In this document: piece by piece, positions 52,209-60,918 of the stretch
Position numbering within the stretch: the stretch's first letter is position 1
How the letters are laid out: each line of letters begins with the position of its first letter
Origin: Candidatus Saccharimonadota bacterium
GTDB taxonomy: Bacteria; Patescibacteriota; Saccharimonadia; Saccharimonadales; Saccharimonadaceae
DNA length: 64,000 nucleotides
Direction of reading: 5' to 3'
Assembly (NCBI GenBank): GCA_017459705.1
Contig: JAFUCJ010000003.1
Location: 62,001-126,000, forward strand
Made by a program: the position numbers and the translations under genes
The notes under the pieces: model-generated
Database searches by the model: none
The model's input: only the letters and a program-made list of their open reading frames with translations
Told to the model about the DNA's origin: nothing

Positions 52209-53029
52209 AATCCCTAAATGGCACCGAGCTAGCCGGGTTCATCAAGGAACGTCAGGCCCACCAGGTGGCGAGCCTTCGCCCCATCACACCTACTTTGCTC
52301 ATTATTCGCGACTCCGATAATCCCGTCATCGAGAAATACGTTCAGCTAAAAATCCGCTATGGCGAAGACATTGGCGTCAAAGTTATCGACTTTTTGGCGA
52401 CCTCTACCTCGGATATTCAGGACAAAATCCTCTCTGCCAACACCGACGACAGTATTCACGGCATCATCGTACAACTCCCAATTCGGGACAAAACTGCCAC
52501 TAATGCTCTCACCGCGCTCATCGCCCCCCACAAAGACGTCGACGGTCTCTCTGGTAACTCCGGCAGCTATGACTCCGCCACCGCCACCGCAATTCTCTGG
52601 CTCCTCGCCGGCTACGATGTCAAACTAGCAGAGTCCAAAATCGCCATCGTCGGCCGTGGCAAACTCGTCGGCGCGCCACTTTACACAATGCTTGCCAAGT
52701 CACATTACGACGTCGAACTCTTCCATCGTGGCTCCGACTTGACAAGACTTAAAGATTATGATATAATCATCACAGCAACAGGCGTCCCAGGACTTATTTT
52801 GAATGATTACATCTCCCCTAGTACCGTCATCGTCGACGCCGGCACCGCTAGTGAAAAGGGCATCTTAAAGGGCGACCTCGCCGACGAAGTCAGAAACCGT
52901 ACTGACCTCACCGCCATCACCCCCAAAGTCGGCGGCGTCGGCCCCCTCACCGTCTCCTGCCTCTTTGACCATGTCATCACCGCCGCCAGTCAAGCCAACA
53001 GGCTTAGCCAAACCCACGGACTACGCTAG
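52205..53029 (+). CDS. folD: FolD methylenetetrahydrofolate dehydrogenase/cyclohydrolase
   Basis: 274 residues. 'IEKYVQLKIRYGEDIGV' matches the catalytic Tyr/Lys motif YxxxK, 'GIIVQLPI' the folate pocket, 'DVDGLS' the next motif, and 'IAIVGRGKLVGAPLYTML' with 'ATGVPGLI' and 'PKVGGVGPLTVSCL' the NAD(P) half. The usual PCTPxG loop is replaced by 'YDSATATAIL', which is unusual and may affect activity. It interconverts methylene-, methenyl- and formyl-THF. Translationally coupled to murB through ATGA. Confidence 0.93.
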   Translation: MKSLNGTELAGFIKERQAHQVASLRPITPTLLIIRDSDNPVIEKYVQLKIRYGEDIGVKVIDFLATSTSDIQDKILSANTDDSIHGIIVQLPIRDKTATNALTALIAPHKDVDGLSGNSGSYDSATATAILWLLAGYDVKLAESKIAIVGRGKLVGAPLYTMLAKSHYDVELFHRGSDLTRLKDYDIIITATGVPGLILNDYISPSTVIVDAGTASEKGILKGDLADEVRNRTDLTAITPKVGGVGPLTVSCLFDHVITAASQANRLSQTHGLR

Positions 53030-53036
53030 TTAATCA

Positions 53037-54329
53037 TTAGTTTTTTAGACATCCAATCGGTACCACCAGCACGCCATCCTGTCGTTTATATGCATATTTG
53101 GCCAATCCAGATAAAACCATCAGACACTCTGGTTCGCGCATTTCTTCCGTATCCACTACGTTCTTAAATCTTGACAAACTCACAGCAGCGCCATCAACTG
53201 TATCGTCATCCGCACCAAGTTTTATCTCGATGCCAACCCAATGACCATTCAAATGCGCAACTGCATCGCACTCCACCCCATTCTGATCTCTATAATAAAA
53301 CAGCTCGCCGCCAAGCGATTCCATATACACTTTCAAATCTCGGAGTGCTAACGATTCAAATACCAACCCAAGACTATTGAAATCCATCATCAAATCATTT
53401 TTGGTTGCATATAAAGCGGCTACCGCAAGTGACGGATCTACTAGATTACGCTTCTTTCCAGTGCGAATTTCCGTCTTACTACGAATTTTCGGACACCATG
53501 CCTCAACATCATCGACAATGTAAATCTGCTCCAAGATAGAAAGATAATTTGCCGCGGTAGCATCACTAATAGCGCTACCAGTATTAGCCGCCACGTCATT
53601 GATAAGCGTGGAGATCTTGGCGGGAGCTGCGACACTACGGGCTAGCCCCCTGAGCAAGGCTCGCATACGCCCAGGACTATAATATTCTAATTCCTGCAAG
53701 CTCCCCTCTCTCTCCACAATAGCGTTCAGATATTCACGCGCTAAATCACCATCACTCGACATGCGAATCACACTGGCCGGCCATCCGCCACGCGTACACA
53801 ACTCCACAATTTCCTGTATCCCCAGATTTGCCGAGCCGGCAACGTCGGTATTGCCATTAAGCAAAGCCGTGAGCGAAACTTCACCACTCGACTCACCAGA
53901 TTCATACAAGCTCATAGGACGCATAGTGATTTTAGCAATACGCCCAGCCCCAGAATGCATTGGCTTTTTGCCATCGCGTCGCACCGCAGGCGTAGATGAC
54001 CCAGTTAAAATATACTGGCCAGTAAGCCCCGTATCGTCTACATCATGCCTCACCGCATCCCACAGCTCCGGCGCATCTTGCCATTCGTCAATCACACGCG
54101 GCTTTTCGCCAGCCAAAATAACGCTCGGCTGATTTGCGGCAATCTGCCTAATGCCCTGATTGTCTTCGGTGTCCTGAACCTCGACAACGCTTTTCCCCAG
54201 CATCTTAGCCGTAGTAGATTTACCACACCATTTACATCCAGTAATCCACACTGCACCAAAATTAGCCAGTTTCTTCTTGAACAATGGCTCTATAACTCTG
54301 GGCAAATATTTTTTCACATTATCATTCAT
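53037..54329 (-). CDS. AAA ATPase with DUF4143-type C-terminal domain
   Basis: 430 residues from the ATG at 54329, chosen because TATAAT (54337-54342) lies 7 bases upstream and within the longer ATG-54398 frame. Walker A 'GCKWCGKSTTAK' near 30, Walker B 'PRVIDEWQ', sensor 'YILTGSST'. C-terminal 'FESLALRDLKVYMESLGGELFYYRDQNGVECDAVAHLNGHWVGIEIKLG' (split) is the PD-(D/E)XK-like DUF4143 end with EIK. A second member of this family in the window; only distantly similar to the 14877 gene. Three direct TTGGCAAAA[AC]CTAG repeats stand upstream. Confidence 0.92.
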   Translation of the reverse strand: MNDNVKKYLPRVIEPLFKKKLANFGAVWITGCKWCGKSTTAKMLGKSVVEVQDTEDNQGIRQIAANQPSVILAGEKPRVIDEWQDAPELWDAVRHDVDDTGLTGQYILTGSSTPAVRRDGKKPMHSGAGRIAKITMRPMSLYESGESSGEVSLTALLNGNTDVAGSANLGIQEIVELCTRGGWPASVIRMSSDGDLAREYLNAIVEREGSLQELEYYSPGRMRALLRGLARSVAAPAKISTLINDVAANTGSAISDATAANYLSILEQIYIVDDVEAWCPKIRSKTEIRTGKKRNLVDPSLAVAALYATKNDLMMDFNSLGLVFESLALRDLKVYMESLGGELFYYRDQNGVECDAVAHLNGHWVGIEIKLGADDDTVDGAAVSLSRFKNVVDTEEMREPECLMVLSGLAKYAYKRQDGVLVVPIGCLKN

Positions 54330-54368
54330 ATAGTGTATTATACCATAAAAACTAAAAAACAGATATAC

Positions 54369-54428
54369 TTGGCAAAAACTAGCACATTTTTTTGGCAAAA
54401 CCTAGCCAAAAAACTTGGCAAAACCTAG
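54369..54428. promoter_or_regulatory. Three 14-mer repeats with a 23-base period
   Basis: TTGGCAAAA(A/C)CTAG begins at 54369, 54392 and 54415. The period is exactly 23 bases, about two helical turns, and the array lies just upstream of the -35 position of the minus-strand DUF4143 ATPase promoter. Confidence 0.7.
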
Positions 54429-54453
54429 ACTCATATCGTATCAACGTATTTTT

Positions 54454-57400
54454 TTAGCTAATGCCAAGTATACGTTTAATCGGTTCAGGAATGTTACTCC
54501 GTATAGTCTCGTTGCCGGGTTTGTTCAAATCCGCAATAGCATTCGCTAGCGCCCCCGGACCAAGCGCACTGGCAATTTCACTCGACATCTTCGTCAGATC
54601 ATTCGCACTAAACTCCGCACCAATCGCATTCTTATTTCCGCTATTATTGATAAGATCCACAATCGCCTGCCTAGACACGGCATTTTGATTCGCGGAACTA
54701 ACTGCAGCATTTTTGAGGACTTTCGCTGATAAAGCTGTCGCCGCTCCAGGCAACGCCGCCAGGGCACTAAGCGTATCCTTATCCGTATTATCGAGCGCAT
54801 GATCACCCGCATTAGTATTAATATAATCTTTTAGGCCACCAGCCGCGGCGGTAATATAGCTATTGAGATCCATCGAGCCGCCTTTTTTTGCCCACCCTTT
54901 AAGTAACACATTCCCAGACGCTGCCGCTGCTTGTATCAAACTTTCCTTCACTTCCGCGCTCAAACTCGCCGGATTCGCAACTGGACTTTGCATGACCGAC
55001 AATATCTCCGCCATATCACCAGTCTTGAATAGTGAGTCAAACGCCGCTCGCGTCCTAGCGCCAGAACCCACACCGGCACCAGCAAGCGATGCCTGAAACT
55101 CCGTCTGCCGCGCCGCTTTGTCCATATTCGCAAACTGATCGAGCGCCAATTTATACTCTTGCGAATCTCGTGTCGCCTCCGCGCGACTCCTAGCAATCGC
55201 ATCATTAATAGCGGCCACACCGACAGCCTGTTGCGCATTAGCCATCCGCACTTCGTTTTCAGCCGCCGTATTCACAGTATCCCAACTCAACGTAGGAGCA
55301 CCGGCACGAATCTTTGCCGCCTCGCGCATTGCCTCATTCGCCGCCAGTTGATTAGCGTAAGACTGCGTCATACGTGCCGGCGCGTTGTCATATTTCGCCT
55401 GCTCGTTAATCCTATTATTTTCCGCAACTCTCTTTGCGTAGTCCTGTCCAACTTTCGGCGCCCCAGCATTAATCTTCTCCTGCTGCATCGTGGCTTCATT
55501 CCGAATCACTTGTTCGGCAAACGACTGATCCATCCTAGCCGGCAATACATTAATCTTCGCTTGCTCATTCACAAGGTCATTTCTCGCAACACGCCTCGCA
55601 TATTGATCAGTTACCACAGCCGGACCCATGTCAATTTTATTCTGTTGCATTCTGCGTTGATTCTGCGCCAATTGTCGCTCATAATCATAATTCGTCCGCG
55701 CCACATTCTCATCATATTTCGCCTGTTCCTGATCTCGACGATTCTCAGCCTGCGTCCTCGCGTACACCTCAGTAGTTCTCGCCACGCCCGCGCGCCCCTC
55801 TTCGATTCGGTCTACTTGTCTATTGGTATCTTTGGTACGTTGCGCCGCATAAGTTTTTATACCATCCTGCATATTATTACTCATATTTCTGCGCTCCGTA
55901 TCTATCATGTCATCATTCTTCACCGCCGCACTTTGCGCCCGGTTCATGCCGATATCGCCACCAGCCATAAACCTCTGGAATCTGTTCATTCTTCTCCGCA
56001 TTGGCTGGTTGTCATCATCAAGCAAAATCTCACCTGTTCTCCGATTGAACTGAAAACCAGTTCGTCGTGCATTATTCACTCGATTGATGCGCTCCTGCTC
56101 CGACTTGAACCTTTCTGAACCCAGCACGTTGTCTCTTCCGCGCTGCACCCCATTCCTAAACGCCGTACCCATCGATGTCAACGCCCCACCTATCACGCCA
56201 AGTCCGCTCAGGGCATTTTTAAGCAATGTCGGAATCAAGAAAAACGGCAAATACGGCACAAAAATCGCAACAATCCACATCCAGATATGCGCATTATCCG
56301 CATTCGACGTCACAACTATCGCCTTAATTACATAACTCGCCCCTCCAATCGCTCCACAAATCGGAAAAATCACCAATGCCGCTTTGAACAAATCCCACCA
56401 TTTCTTTGTGAATTTCTGAGTATTCGGCAATATATAACAAGCAAATGCAATCGGCGCCACTGCCGCACAGAACACAATGATTATCATCCTCGCGCCCAGC
56501 ATCAAGAAAAACAGCACAATCGCCACAATAACCATTATGAGCGCCAACACTATCATTACTATTGCCATCGGCGTCATCCCCCCAACAGCAATAGATGTAA
56601 CATTCATTACCACGCCAGACGCAGCACCGCCAGCCCCAGCGATGAATAGCACTACCGCTATCACGTGCGCCACAAAACCATTCATTATAGTACTAAAATC
56701 TCCGTCCGCAGACGCCAAAATGTTTTCACCAATCCCTGCGAACATATTATCAAGCCCCACACCGAGAATATTCGACAAGTCAATCGCCAGTTGACATACG
56801 ATAAAACTCAGATTTATAATCACCGCCATCAATACCAGCTTCGGCAAGATTTTCTTGATTCCATAGTTATCAATTCCGTATCCAGTTAACTGTGAGAATA
56901 TCACCACTATCAAAATCACTATCAAAATCACATTTGCGATATCGCGCATGTAATTCCATGCTGCTTTCGCTCCACTATTATTGTCATATAAGTCCGTCCC
57001 CACGTTAAGCCAACTTCGAATCAAATTCTCTAGCGCCGTCGCCGTATGCGACATATTATTCATTGCTGGACACAGAATCCACGTCATCCCCTCGATACCA
57101 GAATTATAACACGCTGCAGAAACAGCCTGCGCTTGGTCATTAGTCGCCCCACCACTACCACTACCACTGCCACTACTACCAGATGTATCGTTCGGAATAT
57201 CGCCATCCGGCGTCTGCGTCACTTCTAGAACCGGCAATACATCAAGCAAATACTCATACCCAGCCTTCGTTCCGTCAAAATAATTTTGTGCATTAAGCAC
57301 CGATACTTCCTTACCGCTATTACTCCGTATTTTTACATAACACGTCTGTCCGCCCTTCGTATATGGCACATATCCATCGTTCTCCAAAGCGCTAATCGTC

Positions 57401-58458
57401 GTACCAGAAATATCACACAATATCGCGGCCTTATAGTAATTCTTCAAATAATCCATATATAGGGAGTTTTTTTCATCATCTGTAAATTGCAAACCGGATA
57501 TATTGTCGATGTCCAACCCTAAAAGTTCTTTCATTGCCGTAAAACTAGCTTCCCCACGCCCAACATCCACGCCTCCCTCCATCTTGCTGATCGTGTAGGT
57601 AGCCACCCCAGATTCATCACGCGCTTTCTCCGTCTTGTAATTATTCTGAGCCCGCAGCCTCACACTAGTATAGCAAACCAGTTCGCCGTCAGCCAACCAT
57701 TGACTATCGCCACATTGTGGTTCCATAAAATGGTCATGAACATCAGTCGCCATAGCATTTTCTAACGCATCAAAGTTTACATAACTCGCTGGATCGTAAG
57801 TCTTCGTGATATAGACACCCGGAGTAGTATACATTTCCATCGAGATAGTATCCCCCTTACTGCCCTGAGACATTCTTAGGGCAAAATTATTATGATCCGT
57901 TTCTGTCAGTTCCACACTACTCACCGTTCCAGCATCATTACCACAAACCGATGCCGTTGTCCACTCGGATGGAGTGGGTGGCCCAACGTCAAAACTGCCC
58001 TGACCCTGCGCCACCAAAAGATTAAACGAAAAACACTTTCCTCCTCCACCTGTATTCTCATAACCCAACTTTTTCAAGAAGTTCGGTCTCTGATTTACTC
58101 TTATATTAGTCGTCGGCAATCCACTCTGTTTCAATAGCCCCGAAAAACCATTTCCCCCTGTCGTACCGCCAAACAGAGCCTGACAGGTAATGTCACCACC
58201 ATTTGTTCCTAAGTTCGTAGACCATGCCGGAATAGCCACGCTCATTCCATTCCCCCCAATTACCACCGCAGTATAATCACTTACATCTCCCATTTGCACC
58301 GTTTTGGCCATGCCGCCCAAGTTATAACAGTTCATCAAACTATACCCTAACGCCTTCTGCTCTGTTCCTGTATATGCCGACGCATTACTTTGCCACATCA
58401 ACGGCAAACCAATCACCATCAGCGTCAAACTTAAAATTTTCACGACTCGTCTACCCAT
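54454..58458 (-). CDS. Giant VirB6/TrbL-like polytopic membrane protein with repetitive tail
   Basis: 1334 residues. A signal peptide (site 'NASA-YT' near 28) is followed by a ~460-residue extracytoplasmic region with Cys pairs. About six to seven helices follow (roughly 505-525, 540-562, 595-620, 626-678, 690-715, 725-748), and the 'MLGARMIIIVFCAAVAPIAFACYILP' region is TrbL/VirB6-like. The cytoplasmic half starts near 760. From ~860 to ~1070 it has repeats of the form 'YAxRVAxNxxxNEQAKxxxxPAR'. It overlaps the upstream gene by 8 bases. By analogy with VirB6 it may be the inner-membrane platform of a type IV secretion-like system; the cognate ATPases are not in this window. Confidence 0.82.
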   Translation of the reverse strand: MGRRVVKILSLTLMVIGLPLMWQSNASAYTGTEQKALGYSLMNCYNLGGMAKTVQMGDVSDYTAVVIGGNGMSVAIPAWSTNLGTNGGDITCQALFGGTTGGNGFSGLLKQSGLPTTNIRVNQRPNFLKKLGYENTGGGGKCFSFNLLVAQGQGSFDVGPPTPSEWTTASVCGNDAGTVSSVELTETDHNNFALRMSQGSKGDTISMEMYTTPGVYITKTYDPASYVNFDALENAMATDVHDHFMEPQCGDSQWLADGELVCYTSVRLRAQNNYKTEKARDESGVATYTISKMEGGVDVGRGEASFTAMKELLGLDIDNISGLQFTDDEKNSLYMDYLKNYYKAAILCDISGTTISALENDGYVPYTKGGQTCYVKIRSNSGKEVSVLNAQNYFDGTKAGYEYLLDVLPVLEVTQTPDGDIPNDTSGSSGSGSGSGGATNDQAQAVSAACYNSGIEGMTWILCPAMNNMSHTATALENLIRSWLNVGTDLYDNNSGAKAAWNYMRDIANVILIVILIVVIFSQLTGYGIDNYGIKKILPKLVLMAVIINLSFIVCQLAIDLSNILGVGLDNMFAGIGENILASADGDFSTIMNGFVAHVIAVVLFIAGAGGAASGVVMNVTSIAVGGMTPMAIVMIVLALIMVIVAIVLFFLMLGARMIIIVFCAAVAPIAFACYILPNTQKFTKKWWDLFKAALVIFPICGAIGGASYVIKAIVVTSNADNAHIWMWIVAIFVPYLPFFLIPTLLKNALSGLGVIGGALTSMGTAFRNGVQRGRDNVLGSERFKSEQERINRVNNARRTGFQFNRRTGEILLDDDNQPMRRRMNRFQRFMAGGDIGMNRAQSAAVKNDDMIDTERRNMSNNMQDGIKTYAAQRTKDTNRQVDRIEEGRAGVARTTEVYARTQAENRRDQEQAKYDENVARTNYDYERQLAQNQRRMQQNKIDMGPAVVTDQYARRVARNDLVNEQAKINVLPARMDQSFAEQVIRNEATMQQEKINAGAPKVGQDYAKRVAENNRINEQAKYDNAPARMTQSYANQLAANEAMREAAKIRAGAPTLSWDTVNTAAENEVRMANAQQAVGVAAINDAIARSRAEATRDSQEYKLALDQFANMDKAARQTEFQASLAGAGVGSGARTRAAFDSLFKTGDMAEILSVMQSPVANPASLSAEVKESLIQAAAASGNVLLKGWAKKGGSMDLNSYITAAAGGLKDYINTNAGDHALDNTDKDTLSALAALPGAATALSAKVLKNAAVSSANQNAVSRQAIVDLINNSGNKNAIGAEFSANDLTKMSSEIASALGPGALANAIADLNKPGNETIRSNIPEPIKRILGIS

Positions 58459-59299
58459 TGTTCACTCCATACAATGCCTCGCGCATCTCGGCGCAACGCC
58501 ACTTCAAATCATTAACCGCCCGCATTGGCATACCATCATATTCCATCTTTACCGCGCCAAGTTGCACTGCAACTTCATCAAGTAACTCGCTCGAAATCGC
58601 AGCAACACAAGTCATATTGAACGCTCCATTTACCACGCAACCCTGCCCAGCGTAGACATCCCAATAAGCGATCTTTGCTAGCATCATCTCTTTATTTAAT
58701 TCCTGCATCGATCTAGCCATCGCACTCTGTGCGTTGGCGGTTACTTTTTCTACCTCCGATTTCGCCGCCTCGCTTCCTGACTCCAAATAGATTTTTACGA
58801 TATCACTCTCCGCAATAAATCCTATTCCCCCGCCAGCGTACTCCACCAGGTATTCCAGATCATTCATCGACGCATCTAGTGACAAGTCCCAAAACAACGC
58901 TCTATTTGCACTCACTGCCGCATTATAAAAGTTCCGATAATAAGTCATCGCACGCGACAAATAGTCCGCATTTTTAACCTGTGAATCAATTTTATATACA
59001 TCATTATAATCATATTCATTTATCTCTTGACTACTTTCCTCTCCGTACAGAATATAATTTGCATATACATTAAATAGCTCCTCATAGCTAGCCCCCTTAT
59101 CATTCCCCCTCCCTCCTACTATCACCGCCGCGACCCCCACGCCTATCGCCACCAAAATCAGCACCACCGCCGCGATAATCAATCCTCGCCGCTTCCCATT
59201 TTTCTTTACGCTCATCCCCGACGGCGTCAAAATCACATCGCCCTGTCCAGATGATATAATCGGCGAATTACCAAAAGAATTATTGTATGACGGACCCAT
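58451..59299 (-). CDS. Single-pass membrane protein coupled to the VirB6-like gene
   Basis: 282 residues. A basic N-terminal cytoplasmic part (with 'GQGDVILTPSG'), a helix at about 38-62 and an extracytoplasmic helical domain with two Cys (GQGCVVN, MTCVA near the end, plus 'WRCAEM'). TATAAT 6 bases before the ATG; leaderless. Its end overlaps the VirB6-like start, so the two form one operon. Not recognised as any VirB component. Confidence 0.72.
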   Translation of the reverse strand: MGPSYNNSFGNSPIISSGQGDVILTPSGMSVKKNGKRRGLIIAAVVLILVAIGVGVAAVIVGGRGNDKGASYEELFNVYANYILYGEESSQEINEYDYNDVYKIDSQVKNADYLSRAMTYYRNFYNAAVSANRALFWDLSLDASMNDLEYLVEYAGGGIGFIAESDIVKIYLESGSEAAKSEVEKVTANAQSAMARSMQELNKEMMLAKIAYWDVYAGQGCVVNGAFNMTCVAAISSELLDEVAVQLGAVKMEYDGMPMRAVNDLKWRCAEMREALYGVNNG

Positions 59300-59354
59300 A
59301 CTTCCATTATATCATAACCACATTCGCCCACCACAAAAATCACAAAAATCACAA

Positions 59355-59390
59355 AAAAATAAGCCAACGCAAAGCATCGACTTATTTTTA
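59355..59390 (-). terminator. Terminator of the DUF11 surface-protein gene
   Basis: AAAATAAG and CTTATTTT arms (about 59356-59363 and 59381-59388) close an imperfect stem, with a T-run on both strands. Confidence 0.6.
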
Positions 59391-59416
59391 TAACCCACCG
59401 TGAAGCGGTCGGGGCC

Positions 59417-59481
59417 GTGCGGAAACTATGTCACCGCGCCTGCGCATTCCCGCATAAGCACCGCGACATAGTCGCCCGCAC
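59417..59481. repeat. Imperfect palindromic element
   Basis: GTGCGG (59417-59422) and ACTATGTC (59425-59432) pair with GACATAGT (59465-59472) and CCGCAC (59476-59481), with 2- and 3-base internal loops. It lies downstream of the DUF11 gene and before its terminator. Confidence 0.55.
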
Positions 59482-59494
59482 ACAATCTAGCTAA

Positions 59495-60742
59495 CTAGTT
59501 TTTACGACGAGATGCTACAAAGTAGCCGCCCGCAGTCACCACCGAACCGATACCAAGCGCCGCACCAGCAATTTCCGCTGGACCAGTGCTGACGATGGTC
59601 TTAGTACCACCGTTATCATCGCGCTTTTTCTCTTCTTCCGGCTTGCTCTCACAACCAGTTGTCGTCACCATGACCGATGCGTCATCTTTCACGACATCAT
59701 CACCCACAGTTACGTTTGCCCAGTTCACCATCTGAGTCGTACCACAAGTCAAATTCTTGTTAATCACCTTCGCTTTGAAACGAATAAATGCGTTCGCACG
59801 AGGTTGGTAGTTCGAACCGATGTTGATACCAGAAGTCGTCAAAGTATCATCCTTGACCTTCGCACCGCCTTGCACATCAGAATTGTAAAGGTAAGTCGTA
59901 CCTGGTACATATTCCATGTTTACTGGCAAAATATCGCGAATCATCACATTATTTGCCGGTTCACTTGCAAGGTTACGATACTCGATCTGGAACTCTACGG
60001 TGTCACCAACTTTGGCATCCACCGCTTCGGTAAACTCATTGTGCGTATCGGCCATACGTACGAGGGTCGATAGCGAGTTTTTGAGCGATTTGTGGACTTT
60101 GAGCTCAATCGTTACCTGACCGTCATAGTCATAACAACCAGGAATCTGACCGTCCATTGTCTTGTAACCGAGGGTTGCACCCTTGGCAATCACAAGTTCG
60201 TCAGAAAGCGTAAAGGTACCCTGAGTATTGACATACTTGGCTGAGCCCTTTACATATTCCAGGTAGAAATTATCTTCCGACGATAGTACCACCTCATCCC
60301 AGTAGCGGTTTGGAGTGGCGTTCGAGGAGTTCAGATAACCTACGATCGTTTGCTCTTTCGCTACCGACATAGGAAGCGAAATGTTTGCCGACACACCTTG
60401 CGCGATGTTATCGGTCCCTTTCGGGCTGTTGTTGTGTACATAGAGGCGTACGATTACCGTATCACCATCTTTCACCGTGAGTTTATCAGCATTCCACACA
60501 TTCGAAGTGTTAGTGCTGAGTTTCGCACCCACGAAATTGCGTTCATCACCAATTTTACCATTAGTGATAGAGTTAAAAGTAATGGTATTGCCCAGATCGC
60601 CCGCATTGATTTGCTCGAGCGTATAAGTCTTACGACCATTACTAGAATCGCCCCAAGCCAACACGTTAGCCGGGACCAGTGAAACGCCCGCTACGATCGC
60701 CGCAGCCGAAGCGCTAAGAATTGCTTTGTAAGCTTTATTCAT
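59495..60742 (-). CDS. Secreted surface protein with DUF11-type repeats and C-terminal anchor
   Basis: 415 residues. Signal peptide with hydrophobic core 8-25 and 'VLA-WG' site near 30. Beta-rich repeats include the DUF11/conserved-repeat motif 'VKDGDTVIVRLYVHNNSP' and 'AKVGDTVEFQIEYRNLASEPANNVMIRDILPVNMEYVPGT' (split). The C-terminus has a STGPAE motif, a hydrophobic helix (about 388-408) and RRKN, an arrangement like sortase or similar wall anchors, though LPxTG itself is not present. GAAAGGAC precedes the ATG (leadered). Possibly an S-layer-like or adhesion protein. Confidence 0.82.
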   Translation of the reverse strand: MNKAYKAILSASAAAIVAGVSLVPANVLAWGDSSNGRKTYTLEQINAGDLGNTITFNSITNGKIGDERNFVGAKLSTNTSNVWNADKLTVKDGDTVIVRLYVHNNSPKGTDNIAQGVSANISLPMSVAKEQTIVGYLNSSNATPNRYWDEVVLSSEDNFYLEYVKGSAKYVNTQGTFTLSDELVIAKGATLGYKTMDGQIPGCYDYDGQVTIELKVHKSLKNSLSTLVRMADTHNEFTEAVDAKVGDTVEFQIEYRNLASEPANNVMIRDILPVNMEYVPGTTYLYNSDVQGGAKVKDDTLTTSGINIGSNYQPRANAFIRFKAKVINKNLTCGTTQMVNWANVTVGDDVVKDDASVMVTTTGCESKPEEEKKRDDNGGTKTIVSTGPAEIAGAALGIGSVVTAGGYFVASRRKN

Positions 60743-60866
60743 ATTTGTCCTTTCAATTATAGTTTATTATTGGTTGTTAAAAACAAACGTAGTTTCATCT
60801 AGTTAGCCAGATTGTTAAATTACGTCTGTCACAACCGAATCGTCTCAAATTTCAAATCATGGGTTT

Positions 60867-60892
60867 GGCCCGGCAGCCGAAGCTGCCAGGCC
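60867..60892. other. GC-rich hairpin without T-run
   Basis: GGCC-c-GGCAGC and GCTGCC-a-GGCC with loop CGAA. It lies between the DUF11 gene start and the end of the gene at 60919, probably ending or protecting the latter's transcript. Confidence 0.4.
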
Positions 60893-60918
60893 GAGAAATG
60901 TGCTTGTGCTACCCATTT

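Noticed and set aside
55159-56118. 319-residue plus-strand frame
   Set aside because: Mirror of the repeat region of the VirB6-like gene with Arg/His/Ile bias and no start signals.
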